Assembly (NCBI GenBank): GCA_014526335.1 | Contig: JACTAT010000032.1 | Coordinates: 8,744,468 to 8,808,467, forward strand | Direction: 5' to 3' | Length of the DNA: 64,000 nucleotides | Source of the DNA: Chrysaora quinquecirrha | Taxonomy: Eukaryota; Cnidaria; Scyphozoa; Semaeostomeae; Pelagiidae | Part shown: positions 43,894 through 54,640 of the stretch, piece by piece | Layout of the letters: every line of letters starts with the position of its first letter | Numbering within the stretch: the first letter of the stretch is position 1 | Notes under the pieces: generated by a model | Told to the model about the DNA's origin: nothing | Seen by the model: the letters and a program-made list of their open reading frames with translations, nothing else | Database searches by the model: none | Translations under genes and position numbers: made by a program

Positions 43894-45003
43894 TCATATT
43901 GAAGAATAAATAGTTTCAAGCATAGAGGCAACAGTACTGGCATCAGGTCTTTCGGTGTCTTTTTTACATTGTATTGCTACTTCAAGTAACATATCCTTTA
44001 CCTCTCTAGACACAGCAACAGCAGTTCCCATCTTTTCAACAATTATCCCCAAGGAGTAAACGTCACTGTAAATGGAATGCTTGTTAGTGCCCGAAAGAAC
44101 CAAAGGGTCGACGTGCATATGGAAGCTGTTGTATTTCCTTTTTCCAGCAGACGTTATCGAACTGGCCTCCCCAAAATCTAAAATGACTGGGGTCCACTGT
44201 CTTTGTGAATCGCTTTTTTGTGTTTTAATAATGGCAACGTTGTCCAATTTCAGATCGTTGTGGATAAAACCATTTAAATGAATATGTTGCAAACCTTTGG
44301 CAAGCTTTGTTAGAATGTGTGATAGCTGCTTGTCTGTTATGCCTTCCGCGTTACTTCTAGCCAATCTTAGTAAAGTTAAAGACATATTATGCCTTGAGCA
44401 CAGCTCAAAAATAAGGCAGAATGGCCGTGAATGTATTATAAGTCCAAAGAGAATTGGTATAGATTGGTTTGGAGTTATATTGATCAATATCTTTGCCTCG
44501 CGTATAGCTCTTTCTCTAATGTTTTTTAAGGTAAATTCTGGGCGCTCCTTATATTCTTTCACAGCTACATTGAATTTCTTATATTGCATGATTTTAACTT
44601 TAGCAAATGTGCCTTCCCCTAAAATCAAATCTTCACCCTCGATAGACGACAAAAGTTCTCGGTTTAACAAACGATCTTTTGGAATTCCAGAAAGAAGCTT
44701 TGGGATGTATTCAAATGCACTTGATTCTGTTGCTTGAGTTGCTACCGATGCATATTCCTTATCTAACATAATCTGAAGGCCAATGTCGCAATATCTTTTT
44801 TTCGCAGAGGGTTGATATCCGCTTATTATATGTTCACTTCGATGAGAGCCAGTGTCAGGTACTGCTTCGTTGATTTTGAGCTTTAGACCATAATAAAAAT
44901 TTGGTCCTTTGGCGTGCTGACGCTTAACTAAAGGAAAGGCAATCTTTACAGCAGTTCCAAGAGCCTTATCATTAATTGCCATTCCAAACTGAGTTTCGGC
45001 CAT
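43894..45003 (-). CDS. Protein kinase, single exon, 369 residues, non-RD type
   Basis: The ATG at 45003 sits in a good context (GAAATGG). Residues 1-120 are an unrecognised N-terminal region. The kinase domain runs from about 125 to 366. It has a glycine loop LGEGTFAKV (128-136), VAVK with Lys149, an alpha-C Glu in REAK (169), a catalytic loop FIHNDLKLDNV (Asp250, Asn255), DFG at 276-278 and DVYSLGI at 314-320. The usual HRD arginine is Asn (HND), so activation-loop phosphorylation control may be absent. The catalytic and metal-binding residues are kept, so activity is likely. Substrate, and Ser/Thr versus Tyr class, are not decidable here; the loop HNDLKLDN is closer to Ser/Thr or mixed families. 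It is co-oriented with the KDZ-like gene, 1.6 kb upstream of that gene's start. A noncoding upstream exon is possible. Confidence 0.88.
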   Translation of the reverse strand: MAETQFGMAINDKALGTAVKIAFPLVKRQHAKGPNFYYGLKLKINEAVPDTGSHRSEHIISGYQPSAKKRYCDIGLQIMLDKEYASVATQATESSAFEYIPKLLSGIPKDRLLNRELLSSIEGEDLILGEGTFAKVKIMQYKKFNVAVKEYKERPEFTLKNIRERAIREAKILINITPNQSIPILFGLIIHSRPFCLIFELCSRHNMSLTLLRLARSNAEGITDKQLSHILTKLAKGLQHIHLNGFIHNDLKLDNVAIIKTQKSDSQRQWTPVILDFGEASSITSAGKRKYNSFHMHVDPLVLSGTNKHSIYSDVYSLGIIVEKMGTAVAVSREVKDMLLEVAIQCKKDTERPDASTVASMLETIYSSI

Positions 45004-45790
45004 TTCTCGTAAATTTGATACAGAATATTTTTCTGTCCATCTTCTCCCAATTCTCCCATCGTCGTATTGAAAAGTTGTTTCAAGCCTGTCACAGCAAAGA
45101 AAAAGTTTGTTATCCCGAGCATAGCCGTTACATGAGCATGAGCGATGACATTTTTTTCATGTATCCGAAATTTTCCAAAAACAAAATTACTAGAATCTCA
45201 ACAATTTCTTGGTTGACAATTGCCCGATCGATTTATCAAATAAAAGCATGCACGTATTTTTTTTAACTTAAAATTGGTCAACTTGCAACAGAAAAGTAAA
45301 CGTGGCGTGTATGGTAACGTAATGCTTTTAACTAATTTGAAGAAATACATTGCTCAAAATTAATAATCAAAATCATTTTCATTAATATTACGATAAAATC
45401 ATTATTATTATTTTCTCATTGTCACTATTGCTGCTGAGATACTACTGATCAAAATAATGCTACATATTTAAACTCATTGTTGTAGCTCTTACCACTGCAC
45501 AAGCTGCCTTGTATTTTCCGATTGTCTTGCCATTAGTAGGGTTTAATTTGTATATACACGCAGTACATAAAAACGATATACACTGCTGATTCCCGAGTTC
45601 TTTTTCCTTTCGTTTTGATCATAGATAAATTAGAATAGATGAAACTGAAAACTTCCCTTTCTATGATATCAGACGAATGAAACAAACGGTAACGGGAAGT
45701 CAAACACTCGGATAGGCAGGGAGACACCCGGATGTTTAGTCAATCTCTATTATAAGTCTTTGCACTGGTTTAGTTTATTGCGTGAATAAA
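45004..45790. other. Upstream region of the kinase gene, no gene seen
   Basis: 5' flank of the kinase gene, expected to hold its promoter. No coding frame or repeat is recognised up to the start of the 370-bp array. Confidence 0.35.
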
Positions 45791-47742
45791 ACTACGATTC
45801 ATGTAAGCGTGAAGCAAAAATTCTGCAAAAGTTGACGTTACAAACATAAAGGAAAAAAGACTGATTTATTTGATCATTGTTTATGCTGAAATGAGTATGT
45901 AAAGTAGAGGGCGGACGAAATTCACCCCTTCTTAGAGTACAAGGGTAGTAACTATCAATATCTCTTCTTTCGGAATATTTTTAATGCAATGCATAATATA
46001 GAATTATAAAAACATATTGCATGAATAGATGGATATTTACTCCTGTTTGCGATCTGATTACTTCATACTTGGATACTTCAGGGTTACACACACAACCATA
46101 GCACTGGTCAAACACTCGGATAGCGACTGAAACACCCGGGTTCTTTAGATATTAAATAATGACACTCATTTAAGAATGTTGAATCAAAAATTCTGCAAAA
46201 GTTGACGTTACAAAGATAAAGGAAAAAAGACTGATTTATTTGATCATTGTTTAGGCTGAAATGAGTATGTAAAGTAGAGGGCGGACGAAATTCACCCTTT
46301 CTTAGAGTACAAGGGTAGTAACTATCAATATCTCTTCTTTCGGAATATTTTTAATGCAATGCATAATATAGAATTATAAAAACATATTGCATGAATAGAT
46401 GGATATTTACTCCTGTTTGCGATCTGATTACTTCATACTTGGATACTTCAGGGTTACACACACAACCATAGCACTGGTCAAACACTCGGATAGCGACTGA
46501 AACACCCGGGTGCTTCAGATATTAAACAATCACTCTCGTTTAAGAATGTTTAAGCAAAAATTCTGCAAAAGTTGACGTTACAAAGATAAAGGAAAAAAGA
46601 CTGATTTATTTGATCATTGTTTAGGCTGAAATGAGTATGTAAAGTAGAGGGCGGACGAAATTCACCCCTTCTTAGAGTACAAGGGTAATAACTATCAATA
46701 TCTCTTCTTTCGGAATATTTTTAATGCAGTGCATAATATAGAATTATAAAAACATATTGCATGAATAGATGGATATTTACTCCTGTTTGCGATCTGATTA
46801 CTTCATACTTGGATACTTCAGGGTTACACACACAACCATAGCACTGGTCAAACACTCGGATAGCGACTGAAACACCCGGGTGCTTCAGATATTAAACAAT
46901 CACTCTCGTTTAAGAATGTTTAAGCTAAAAATTCTGCAAAAGTTGACGTTACAAAGATAAAGGAAAAAAGACTGATTTATTTGATCATTGTTTAGGCTGA
47001 AATGAGTATGTAAAGTAGAGGGCGGACGAAATTCACCCCTTCTTAGAGTACAAGGGTAATAACTATCAATATCTCTTCTTTCGGAATATTTTTAATGCAG
47101 TGCATAATATAGAATTATAAAAACATATTGCATGAATAGATGGATATTTACTCCTGTTTGCGATCTGATTACTTCATACTTGGATACTTCAGGGTTACAC
47201 ACACAACCATAGCACTGGTCAAACACTCGGATAGCGACTGAAACACCCGGGTGCTTCAGATATTAAACAATCACTCTCGTTTAAGAATGTTTAAGCAAAA
47301 ATTCTGCAAAAGTTGACGTTACAAAGATAAAGGAAAAAAGACTGATTTATTTGATCATTGTTTAGGCTGAAATGAGTATGTAAAGTAGAGGGCGGACGAA
47401 ATTCACCCTTTCTTAGAGTACAAGGGTAGTAACTATCAAAATCTCTTCTTTCGAAATATTTTTAATGCAATGCATAATATAGAATTATAAAAACATATTG
47501 CATGAATAGATGGATATTTACTCCTGTTTGCGATCTGATTACTTCATACTTGGATACTTCAGGGTTACACACACAACCATAGCACTGGTCAAACACTCGG
47601 ATAGCGACTGAAACACCCGGGTGCTTTAGATATTAAACAATCACTCTCGTTTAAGAATGTTGAAGCAGAAATTCTGCAAAAGTTGACGTTACAAAGATAA
47701 AGGAAAAAAGACTTATTCATTTGATCATTGTTTAGGCTGAAA
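45791..47742. repeat. 370-bp tandem array, five near-identical units
   Basis: TTCTGCAAAAGTTGACG recurs at 45821, 46191, 46561, 46932, 47302 and 47672, giving a period of 370-371. Units differ at only a few sites. Each contains CACTCGGATAGCGACTGAAA, GTAGAGGGCGGACGAAATTC and CTCTTCTTTCGGAATATTTT. A sixth unit is interrupted at 47743 and resumes at 48283 (GCAAAGTAGGGCAGGGACGA) for about 45 bases. Noncoding. Confidence 0.97.
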
Positions 47743-47888
47743 CTTGCGCACGATTTTTTTGTAAGAATTACATAATTAAAAACCCACTAGCAAGATCTCT
47801 GGCATATAGACAATAAAAAACAATAGAAAATTTAAGAAACTGACTTTTGAGGTTTGAGCTAGGTTTCTTATATAGAAGAGAAACAGTG

Positions 47889-48282
47889 TACACGCTTTTT
47901 TTTATAAAGAACCTAGCTCAAGGCCTAGTTCTTAAAGTTCCTTATTTTTGGACCACTTTCGAGACGATTGTAGTTCCAAAAGTTCCTTAATAGTTCCTTA
48001 ATTTTAACTGCACATACAGTTTAATGACTACTGTACAGAGACATTTGCCTCGAAACTAGTCAAGGAAACATTTGATATATGCGCAAAGTACAATTTATGT
48101 GATTTTCGACTGCTAATGAATGGAACGGGCTTTCTCATTCTTGATTGTTTGCAGTGATAAAAATATTCAACAACGAAAAGTTCCTTAATGATTTTCTCTT
48201 TAGTAGTACAAGTTCTTTAAGTTTTCGAGCCTTCTGCATGTAAGTTCCTTATAAAGTGGTTCCTTATAAAAAAAAGCGTGTA
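47889..48282. mobile_element. MITE of the CACGC-T7-ATAAGGAACC family inserted in the 370-bp array
   Basis: Ends TACACGCTTTTTTTTATAAA and TTATAAAAAAAAGCGTGTA, with TA at both borders. It is close to full length (394 bp). Upstream bases 47743-47888 do not belong to the satellite and end in GAGCTAGGTTTCTTATATAG, so they look like a worn copy of the related AAGAAAC subfamily. Confidence 0.9.
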
Positions 48283-48326
48283 TGCAAAGTAGGGCAGGGA
48301 CGAAACTCACCTCCTCTTAGAATACA

Positions 48327-48690
48327 GGTTTTTTTATAAGGAACACCTTTATAAGGAACTCAAGGCTGAAAATTCCCAAAAAGTTAAGGAACTTTAAGGA
48401 ACTGTCGAGGCTCAGATGAAAAACTAAGAAACTCTTTTTTAAAGAACAAGACGGTTTGTACGAAAAGGAATAGAAGTACAATATATTTCCCATCGCTCTT
48501 CCCCTAAAGGCTCCATTTATACTTAAATTTAGAAATGAAGAATAGTTTCTATGAATTTGCTGCAAAAATGAGTATTTATACATATCCCACGACAAGGAAC
48601 AGTATAAGGAACTTTCAGCTTCATTTGGTAGAAAAATTAAAGAACTCCAGCCTAAACTCAGACCAAAGGTTCCCTACAAAAAATGTGTAA
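48327..48690. mobile_element. Second MITE in the interrupted satellite unit
   Basis: The left end GGTTTTTTTATAAGGAACAC begins directly after the satellite remnant 48283-48326. The right end GGTTCCCTACAAAAAATGTG is worn. The interior shares AAGGAACAGTATAAGGAACT with the fragment at 34810-34914. Confidence 0.8.
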
Positions 48691-48916
48691 AAGGATATCT
48701 GTCAAAATGTCTCATTTCCAAATATTTCTGTAAAATTTGCGAGAAAGTAACTTCGTTTTACCGTTGTTAATTTTTATTTGTTGATTTCCTTAATGAAAGC
48801 CCTGGTACATTGGTACCCACTGATGTCGGTTTGAAATTTTTAACCCCGCGCGCGATCGCGAGTGAGCGCAAGCAGAACTATGGCAGGCTTAACCTCGTTT
48901 GTATGTGTGACACATG

Positions 48917-49735
48917 AAGTTGGCCTGGTGAAACATAGGAAACATTTGTCTGAGCATGCGCAAAAATTTGAATTCCTGCTCGTTCTCTTCTCTTCTCGTA
49001 GACTTACCCTAAGTCTAAATCTTTATTCATCCGAAAACAAAGTCATGCGAGTCAATTGATAGCGCTGCGAAGGAGACAATGAGAAAAGTGAACGGAGATC
49101 ACTTTTCTCCGTTCACTTTTCTCATTGTCTCCTTCGCAGCGTTATCAATTGACACGCATGACTTTGTGTTCGAATGAATAAAGATTTAGACTTAGGGTAA
49201 GTCTACTCTTCTCGTTGTTCGTTGAGTTTGAGTTTTGCTGCAGCTGCATGGCGCTTTTCTGAGCCGGAGAAGTACGGTCAGCTAATATCGAAAATCTCGA
49301 CATTGCAGGTCGAGAAGGATGTGGGAAAAGAACAGCGATACACTGAGACATCTTGCCGCAGTTCCAGCAACCGAGTATGCTCCTATATCGTCTAAGGTTT
49401 AATTTACGACTAGGCCTAGATATGCTTTGGTTTTCCACCATACCCGAACTCCATTACAAGTACCTAACAAAAGAACCAAAAACAAAGTTATTCTTAAAAA
49501 CCTAAATGCAATTTTCAAGCAATGAAGTTGAAATTACTTTCTGGGTTGATTTTATATAGTAGCTTTTTAAAAAGCTGTTGGAAAACTTCGATATGACTTC
49601 TGACTCTGTTGAAAACAAGAACGTAAACAACAACTTAGGCCGCCATTTTGTTTCGCACGAAATTTTTCTTTCAAATTTCCCGGCAAAATTAGCGCATGCT
49701 CAGACGAATGTCGCCTATGTTTGCCTGGTGAGCCT
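48917..49735. mobile_element. Nested foldback element with GCATGCGC-bearing outer arms
   Basis: Outer arms: AAACATAGGAAACATTTGTC plus TGAGCATGCGC (48931-48961) is inverted with few changes near 49692-49722. Inner foldback: 48998-49097 is nearly perfectly inverted at 49100-49205 (GTAGACTTACCCTAAGTC against GACTTAGGGTAAGTCTAC; ACAATGAGAAAAGTGAACGG against its complement). No transposase. The inner palindrome may be an element inserted into, or part of, the outer one. Confidence 0.75.
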
Positions 49736-49861
49736 CCCAACTAAATATCAAAAGAACAATGACTCAATCACTTAGCCGCTTTTGATTGGAAGGTTCGAGG
49801 CGAGGTAATGTTTTCAAATCCAAATGTGAATGACATTGACATATAAATTATAATCATGCAT

Positions 49862-50454
49862 ACCGTCAACCGGGGTGACTTCGGACACTTTTTGGTATAT
49901 TTCTATGAATATTACAAAAACTAATCATATAATTCTTTTAACTCTTTGATAAAAGTAACAAAGGTCCAAAGCAAATTTGAAAAGTGGTGTCTGTTATTTC
50001 CTCGATCTTATCTCCTTCGCGGTAATTGAAGATAAAGTCGTCCGAAGTCACCCCGCCTACTCTGGGGTGACTTCGGACAGACGTAATGTTTTCGCATTGA
50101 AAAAATCAAGACATATTTCGAAGATAAAAAAGCTACAAAAAGTTGCCAAAAGAGTCAAAAAGAGAAGATTTGGCAAGAAATTTTGCAGAAGGTTCCATCT
50201 GTTCGTGAGAAAAGACATCAAAACAAATTCGCTCAATTTAGGCCCATTGCGATAAATTTGCGAGCCGGTTCTTTGAGAGTTTCTAGACTGAGTTGATAAA
50301 GTTCCAGTCAAAGCAAGAGTTTCACCCTAGAACAACTTAAAAAAACTTAATTCACGATTTCTTAATCTTCTCAAGTGCCACCACAAAGCAGAAAGCAGAA
50401 ACAATATTTTTGTCCGAAGTCACCCAGCAGTCCGAAGTCACCCCGGTTGACGGT
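49862..50454. mobile_element. 593-bp TIR element with iterated GGGGTGACTTCGGAC motifs
   Basis: The terminal 25 bases (49862-49886: ACCGTCAACC then GGGGTGACTTCGGAC) are perfectly inverted at 50430-50454. The 15-mer GGGGTGACTTCGGAC or its complement also occurs as a head-to-head pair around 50040-50080 and as a near copy just inside the right end (50412-50425). Between them is a 92-codon frame (49977-50255) rich in Lys/Arg. It resembles no transposase I know and may be chance or a remnant. Repeated end-like motifs suggest multiple transposase-binding sites. Confidence 0.88.
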
Positions 50455-52589
50455 CTTTCCTTTGTTAGGTTCAGGATTTTAGGGTTAGAGCTAAGGGTTT
50501 TAGGGTTATAAGGCTTTTCCATTAGCATGGATTCAAGTTTACAGAGCTAACTATTGTTTTCTATTGTTCTCTTGGTCAAAAAACCGTGACATGGAATTTC
50601 AAAGGGTTCCAATGCAAGTCAGCCTTCTGCCTAACTTCCTAAACATTCTACAAAGCCCTGAACCACTTCTGCAGCCGAAATATTCGACCAAGTAGCCATT
50701 GTCATTCTTATTTAGAACTCATAAACAACTTTTATTTTATTGTTTCCCTCTTTACATTAAACTTTTTGCTAATTACCCCTAGATTCATAGTTTTGATTGC
50801 TTCTGATTCTATTTTGCATAATGTTTAATTGATATATGCTGTATATCTATAGATAATCCAACAATACAGCTTTTTGTAAATGTTACAACTTTGAACTTCT
50901 TCAGGAAATGACTGCAAAAATTGATAATAACTGTATTTTAATCAATTAATCAATCAAGATTGCATTAAGATAAAAACATAGAAGAAGAACTTCCAAAGCT
51001 TCATACATTATTCAACTGAGATAAAAATTTGACAACAAAGATGACAATTTCTAGGTTGCAAGACGTTTTGAACAATAATTGTTCATCTTCACTTAATAGA
51101 TCATAATTAAATTACATTTAGAACAAACTAAGTATATATTGAGATTAGTTACATAATAAGTAATACTACATTTTTTTGTCATACTTTCAGTCAGGGGGTT
51201 ATAGGAAGGGTAAAAGAAACCATAAAAAGGCAACATTTTTGGCCAAAAACCATAAAACTGCACCAAAATTGCAAATCAAAATAAAAATGTAAAACCATAC
51301 TTTTTGGAGGTAAAAACCAGAAATTTGATTTCAGAAAAAAAATGATGTTTTAAAATAAATAAAAAAGTTGATCAGAAATACCTACCATTGTGTGCTATAG
51401 ATATATGACAATTCTATCAAAATACTGCAACATTTTATTTTTAAATACAGTTATATAATCATTAAAACACTCATTTTACATTTTTGGAGAAAATTGCATA
51501 ATGTTAACAAATTTTGTCAAAAGTATGCAATTTTAAAAGAATGTAAAATATGTAAAATCCTTTTAGCAGCAAATTAATATAATATTAGTGATCAATCAGC
51601 ATAGTTTATTTTAACCTCATTGTATTAAAACTTTCCAGCAACATATTTCTGTTTGTAGATAATGGCAATTGAGAATGAAATGTATTCTTCGATTTTACAT
51701 AGTGCAATGTCTTCAAATTTTTTTCCATTTAAAATATCAATTTTCATTAGCAAATATTAATTAAAAGTTGTGCTAGTCTAGTGTTTGAACAAAGCAGCTT
51801 TACTTGTTGCACCCAGATTTTACAAGTTAAACCCAGTGCAAGTTTTCCCCTGTCCCTCTAGTTGTATTTTCAATTTTAATGTTTGTAAAGGCCAAAATAT
51901 TCATTATTCTCTCTGAAATACAAAACAAAAATGATCTTTTAGTTATTGAAAATACCATGACATAACCAAAATCCATCCAAAATTTTTCACAGCCTTGACG
52001 TTTGCATTCTTGCAATAACACTTCTTCAAATCTGTGGTGTGAATTCTTTGGCAGATTTTGTAGGGCAGCAAAGACTTAGAGGTTTAGCTTTAGGCCAGAA
52101 GTATGGTGGTTTGTAAATTATACCCTTGATTCCCACATGGCTACTTTTTCATCTTGCTACAGTTTTTCCTGCCAGAAAATACAGGGTATTTAGACATGCT
52201 GCATGCTGATTACTTTATCACAAGCATACAGGAAACTCATTTGGCTATTTAAGGAGCTAGTGAATGACCATCCTAGATTGATTTCTAATCCTTGCAAGAC
52301 TTCATGAAGCAACAAAAAAAAAATTAACAAGTATGAGACGATCTTTTCAAAATTGCTGTCATTGCTGTAAAGTAAACATACATTTTATTATTGCCAGAAA
52401 ATGCTTCCAAATCCACAAGTGCATCAGTTATAACCTATGTCACCCATAACTAAAAAAAAGCTAGATTAAAAGATGAAACTTTTTAATATTAAATAAAAAA
52501 ACCTACCATGATGAGTTTATGTCCAAATCAAAGACTGTCCTGTGAAATAAAATAAAAGATGGTAATGCCTTCATGTATTAGATGGATAA
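50455..52589. other. AT-rich intergenic stretch, no gene seen
   Basis: Very AT-rich with no supported coding frame. At 50480-50512 there is GGATTTTAGGGTTAGAGC followed by GGTTTTAGGGTTATAAGG, a short degenerate telomere-like patch. Confidence 0.4.
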
Positions 52590-53215
52590 AATACACCAAC
52601 ATCTTGCTGACACTAGGCCCACATCAGTAGATCAAAATACACCTTATTGTTGATACAAAGCAGTGATAAAAAGTAGGTGCTTCCTTTGACTGTTTTGATA
52701 GTTAACTCATCGGTTGAATAATGGTGTTATAGATAGGCCAACAGCAACATTTCAAAACGATAAGACTAGACTAGGCCCACATCAGAATATCGATAAAATA
52801 CACCAACATCTTGCTGACACTAGGCCCACATCAGTAGATCAAAATACACCTTATTGTTGATACAAAGCAGTGATAAGAAGTAGGTGCTTCCTTTGACTGT
52901 TTTGATAGTCAACTCATCGGTTGAATAATGGTGTTATAGATAGGCCAACAGCAACATTTCAAAACGATAAGACTAGACTAGGCCCACATCAGAATATCGA
53001 TAAAATACACCAACATCTTGCTGACACTAGGCCCACATCAGTAGATCAAAATACACCTTATTGTTGATACAAAGCAGTGATAAGAAGTAGGTGCTTCCTT
53101 TGACTGTTTTGATAGTTAAATCATCGGTTGAATAATGGTGTTATAGATAGGCCAACAGCAACATTTCAAAACGAAACGATAAGTCTAGACTAGGCCCACA
53201 TCAGAATATCGATAA
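52590..53215. repeat. 207-bp tandem repeat, three units
   Basis: TAGATCAAAATACACC recurs at 52628, 52835 and 53042. Each unit has CTAGGCCCACATCAG, GCTTCCTTTGACTGTTTTGA and GGCCAACAGCAACATTTC. Units are nearly identical. The array ends shortly before the presumed GABP-beta promoter. Confidence 0.95.
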
Positions 53216-53259
53216 AATATACAGGCCAACAGCCTTTGGATCGATAAATTATAGAATGA

Positions 53260-53640
53260 GAACAACTGTAACTATGTCAATAGCCTAAACACAGTGAAAA
53301 CTATCGAAAGGCAACTTTCTCCGTTATGAAACTACGCCATTTTTCTTTAACGCGAAACAAGCTGAACCGAGGAGACAAATTCCTGGTGCTGGTATTGACC
53401 AATGATATTGACGCATCTTGGACATCGCCAAACTAATGGCCAATAGAATGTCTGGTACCTTCGGTACGCTGGGAATCCCTTTAAAATGAAATGACCAATC
53501 AGAGAACTCGTAACTAAAACCTCATGATACCTGCCAGAGTGACCATAGAAGGGGGTGACAAGGGAGTGTAGGAGTGAGACAGTCATCCCTTCACTCAGCT
53601 TTTTTGAAAGACTTGAAGGTGCTGTCCTAGGGGCTTGCCA
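53260..53640 (+). promoter_or_regulatory. Possible promoter / first noncoding exon region of the GABP-beta gene
   Basis: A less AT-rich island upstream of the first coding exon. It contains several CCAAT motifs (GGCCAATAGAATG near 53437, GACCAATCAGAG near 53490, and one near 53400). The first coding exon opens with a splice acceptor three bases before its ATG, so a 5' noncoding exon must lie upstream. This island is the best candidate. No transcription start was identified. Confidence 0.3.
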
Positions 53641-53930
53641 CGCAAGGAACAAAATGCCTACCCATATTTATACTAAATTCCTGAAAATATATGCACCCAA
53701 AGTTATACAACAATATTAACTCGTACACTACTTTATTCGCTTAATGTACTATAATATGTCAATTCGAATGAAACTTCACCAAGAAAAGTGAAAGCAAACA
53801 AAAGCAAGACAATTAAGTACCCCTCAGGGATGCTGTGGTGTTTTTGTATAATCATATTAGTCAAGACCGTCGGAAGGAATCTCCGATTGGGGAGCTGAAT
53901 AATAGAAAAGTATTCGATGATACACGCTTT

Positions 53931-54328
53931 TTTTTTATAAGGAACCACTTTATAAGGAACCTACATGTAGAAGGCCCAAAAATTAAAAGAACTTATATTA
54001 CTAAAGAGAAAATCATTAAGGAACTTTTGAATGTTGAATACTTTTATCACTGCAAATAATCAAGAATTAGAAAGCCGGTTCCATTCATTTGCAGTCGAAA
54101 ATCACATAAATTGTACGTTAAGCATGTATCCAGTGTTTCTTTGAGTAGTCTCGAGCTTTGCTCACATACAAATGTCTCTCTTTTATTGTTAAGACCACTG
54201 TATGTGCACATAAAATTAAGGAACTATTATGGAACTTTTGGAACTACAATTGCCTCAAAAGAGGACCAAAAATAAGGAACTTTAAGAACTAGGCCTTGAG
54301 GTAGGTTCCTTATAAAAAAAAGTGTGTA
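53931..54328. mobile_element. Complete 398-bp MITE, reference copy of the CACGC-T7 family
   Basis: Ends TACACGCTTTTTTTTTATAA and TTATAAAAAAAAGTGTGTA. TA flanks both CACGC... and ...GTGTG, consistent with a TA target duplication (Tc1/mariner-like). Subterminal GGAACCACTTTATAAGGAAC and AAGGAACTTTAAGAACTAGG repeats form a long imperfect hairpin. It probably sits in the 5' intron of the GABP-beta gene. Confidence 0.9.
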
Positions 54329-54640
54329 TAATGATTTTATGATGTCATACTATTGTTTTCACAATTATTGGGGGGCTCTAGCAGGCATTGAATTGTCATT
54401 TATAGTACTTTGTTCTTTTAGTACTTGAAATTTCACTTTGTGCTCTTTTCTAAATGCAACCCCTCTGCCCAAAGTTCTCCCAAACCACCCCTGTCAGATC
54501 TTGTTAGAATGAGTTTGTGATTACTTTGTTCTCTTTACAAAATGCAACACCTCTGTCGAAAGCTCTCCCCAACCACCCTTGTCAGAGTCTTCAATAATAC
54601 AGAGAATTAGTTCCTGATTTGACTTTGTTCTCGTCAGGTA

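Noticed and set aside
49977..50255. 92-codon basic frame as a transposase
   Set aside because: No catalytic motif, and it runs through the element's internal end-like repeats. Recorded only as a feature of the element.
53347..53652. 101-codon minus-strand frame next to the GABP-beta promoter island
   Set aside because: No family resemblance, no splice or conservation evidence, and length expected by chance in less AT-rich DNA.
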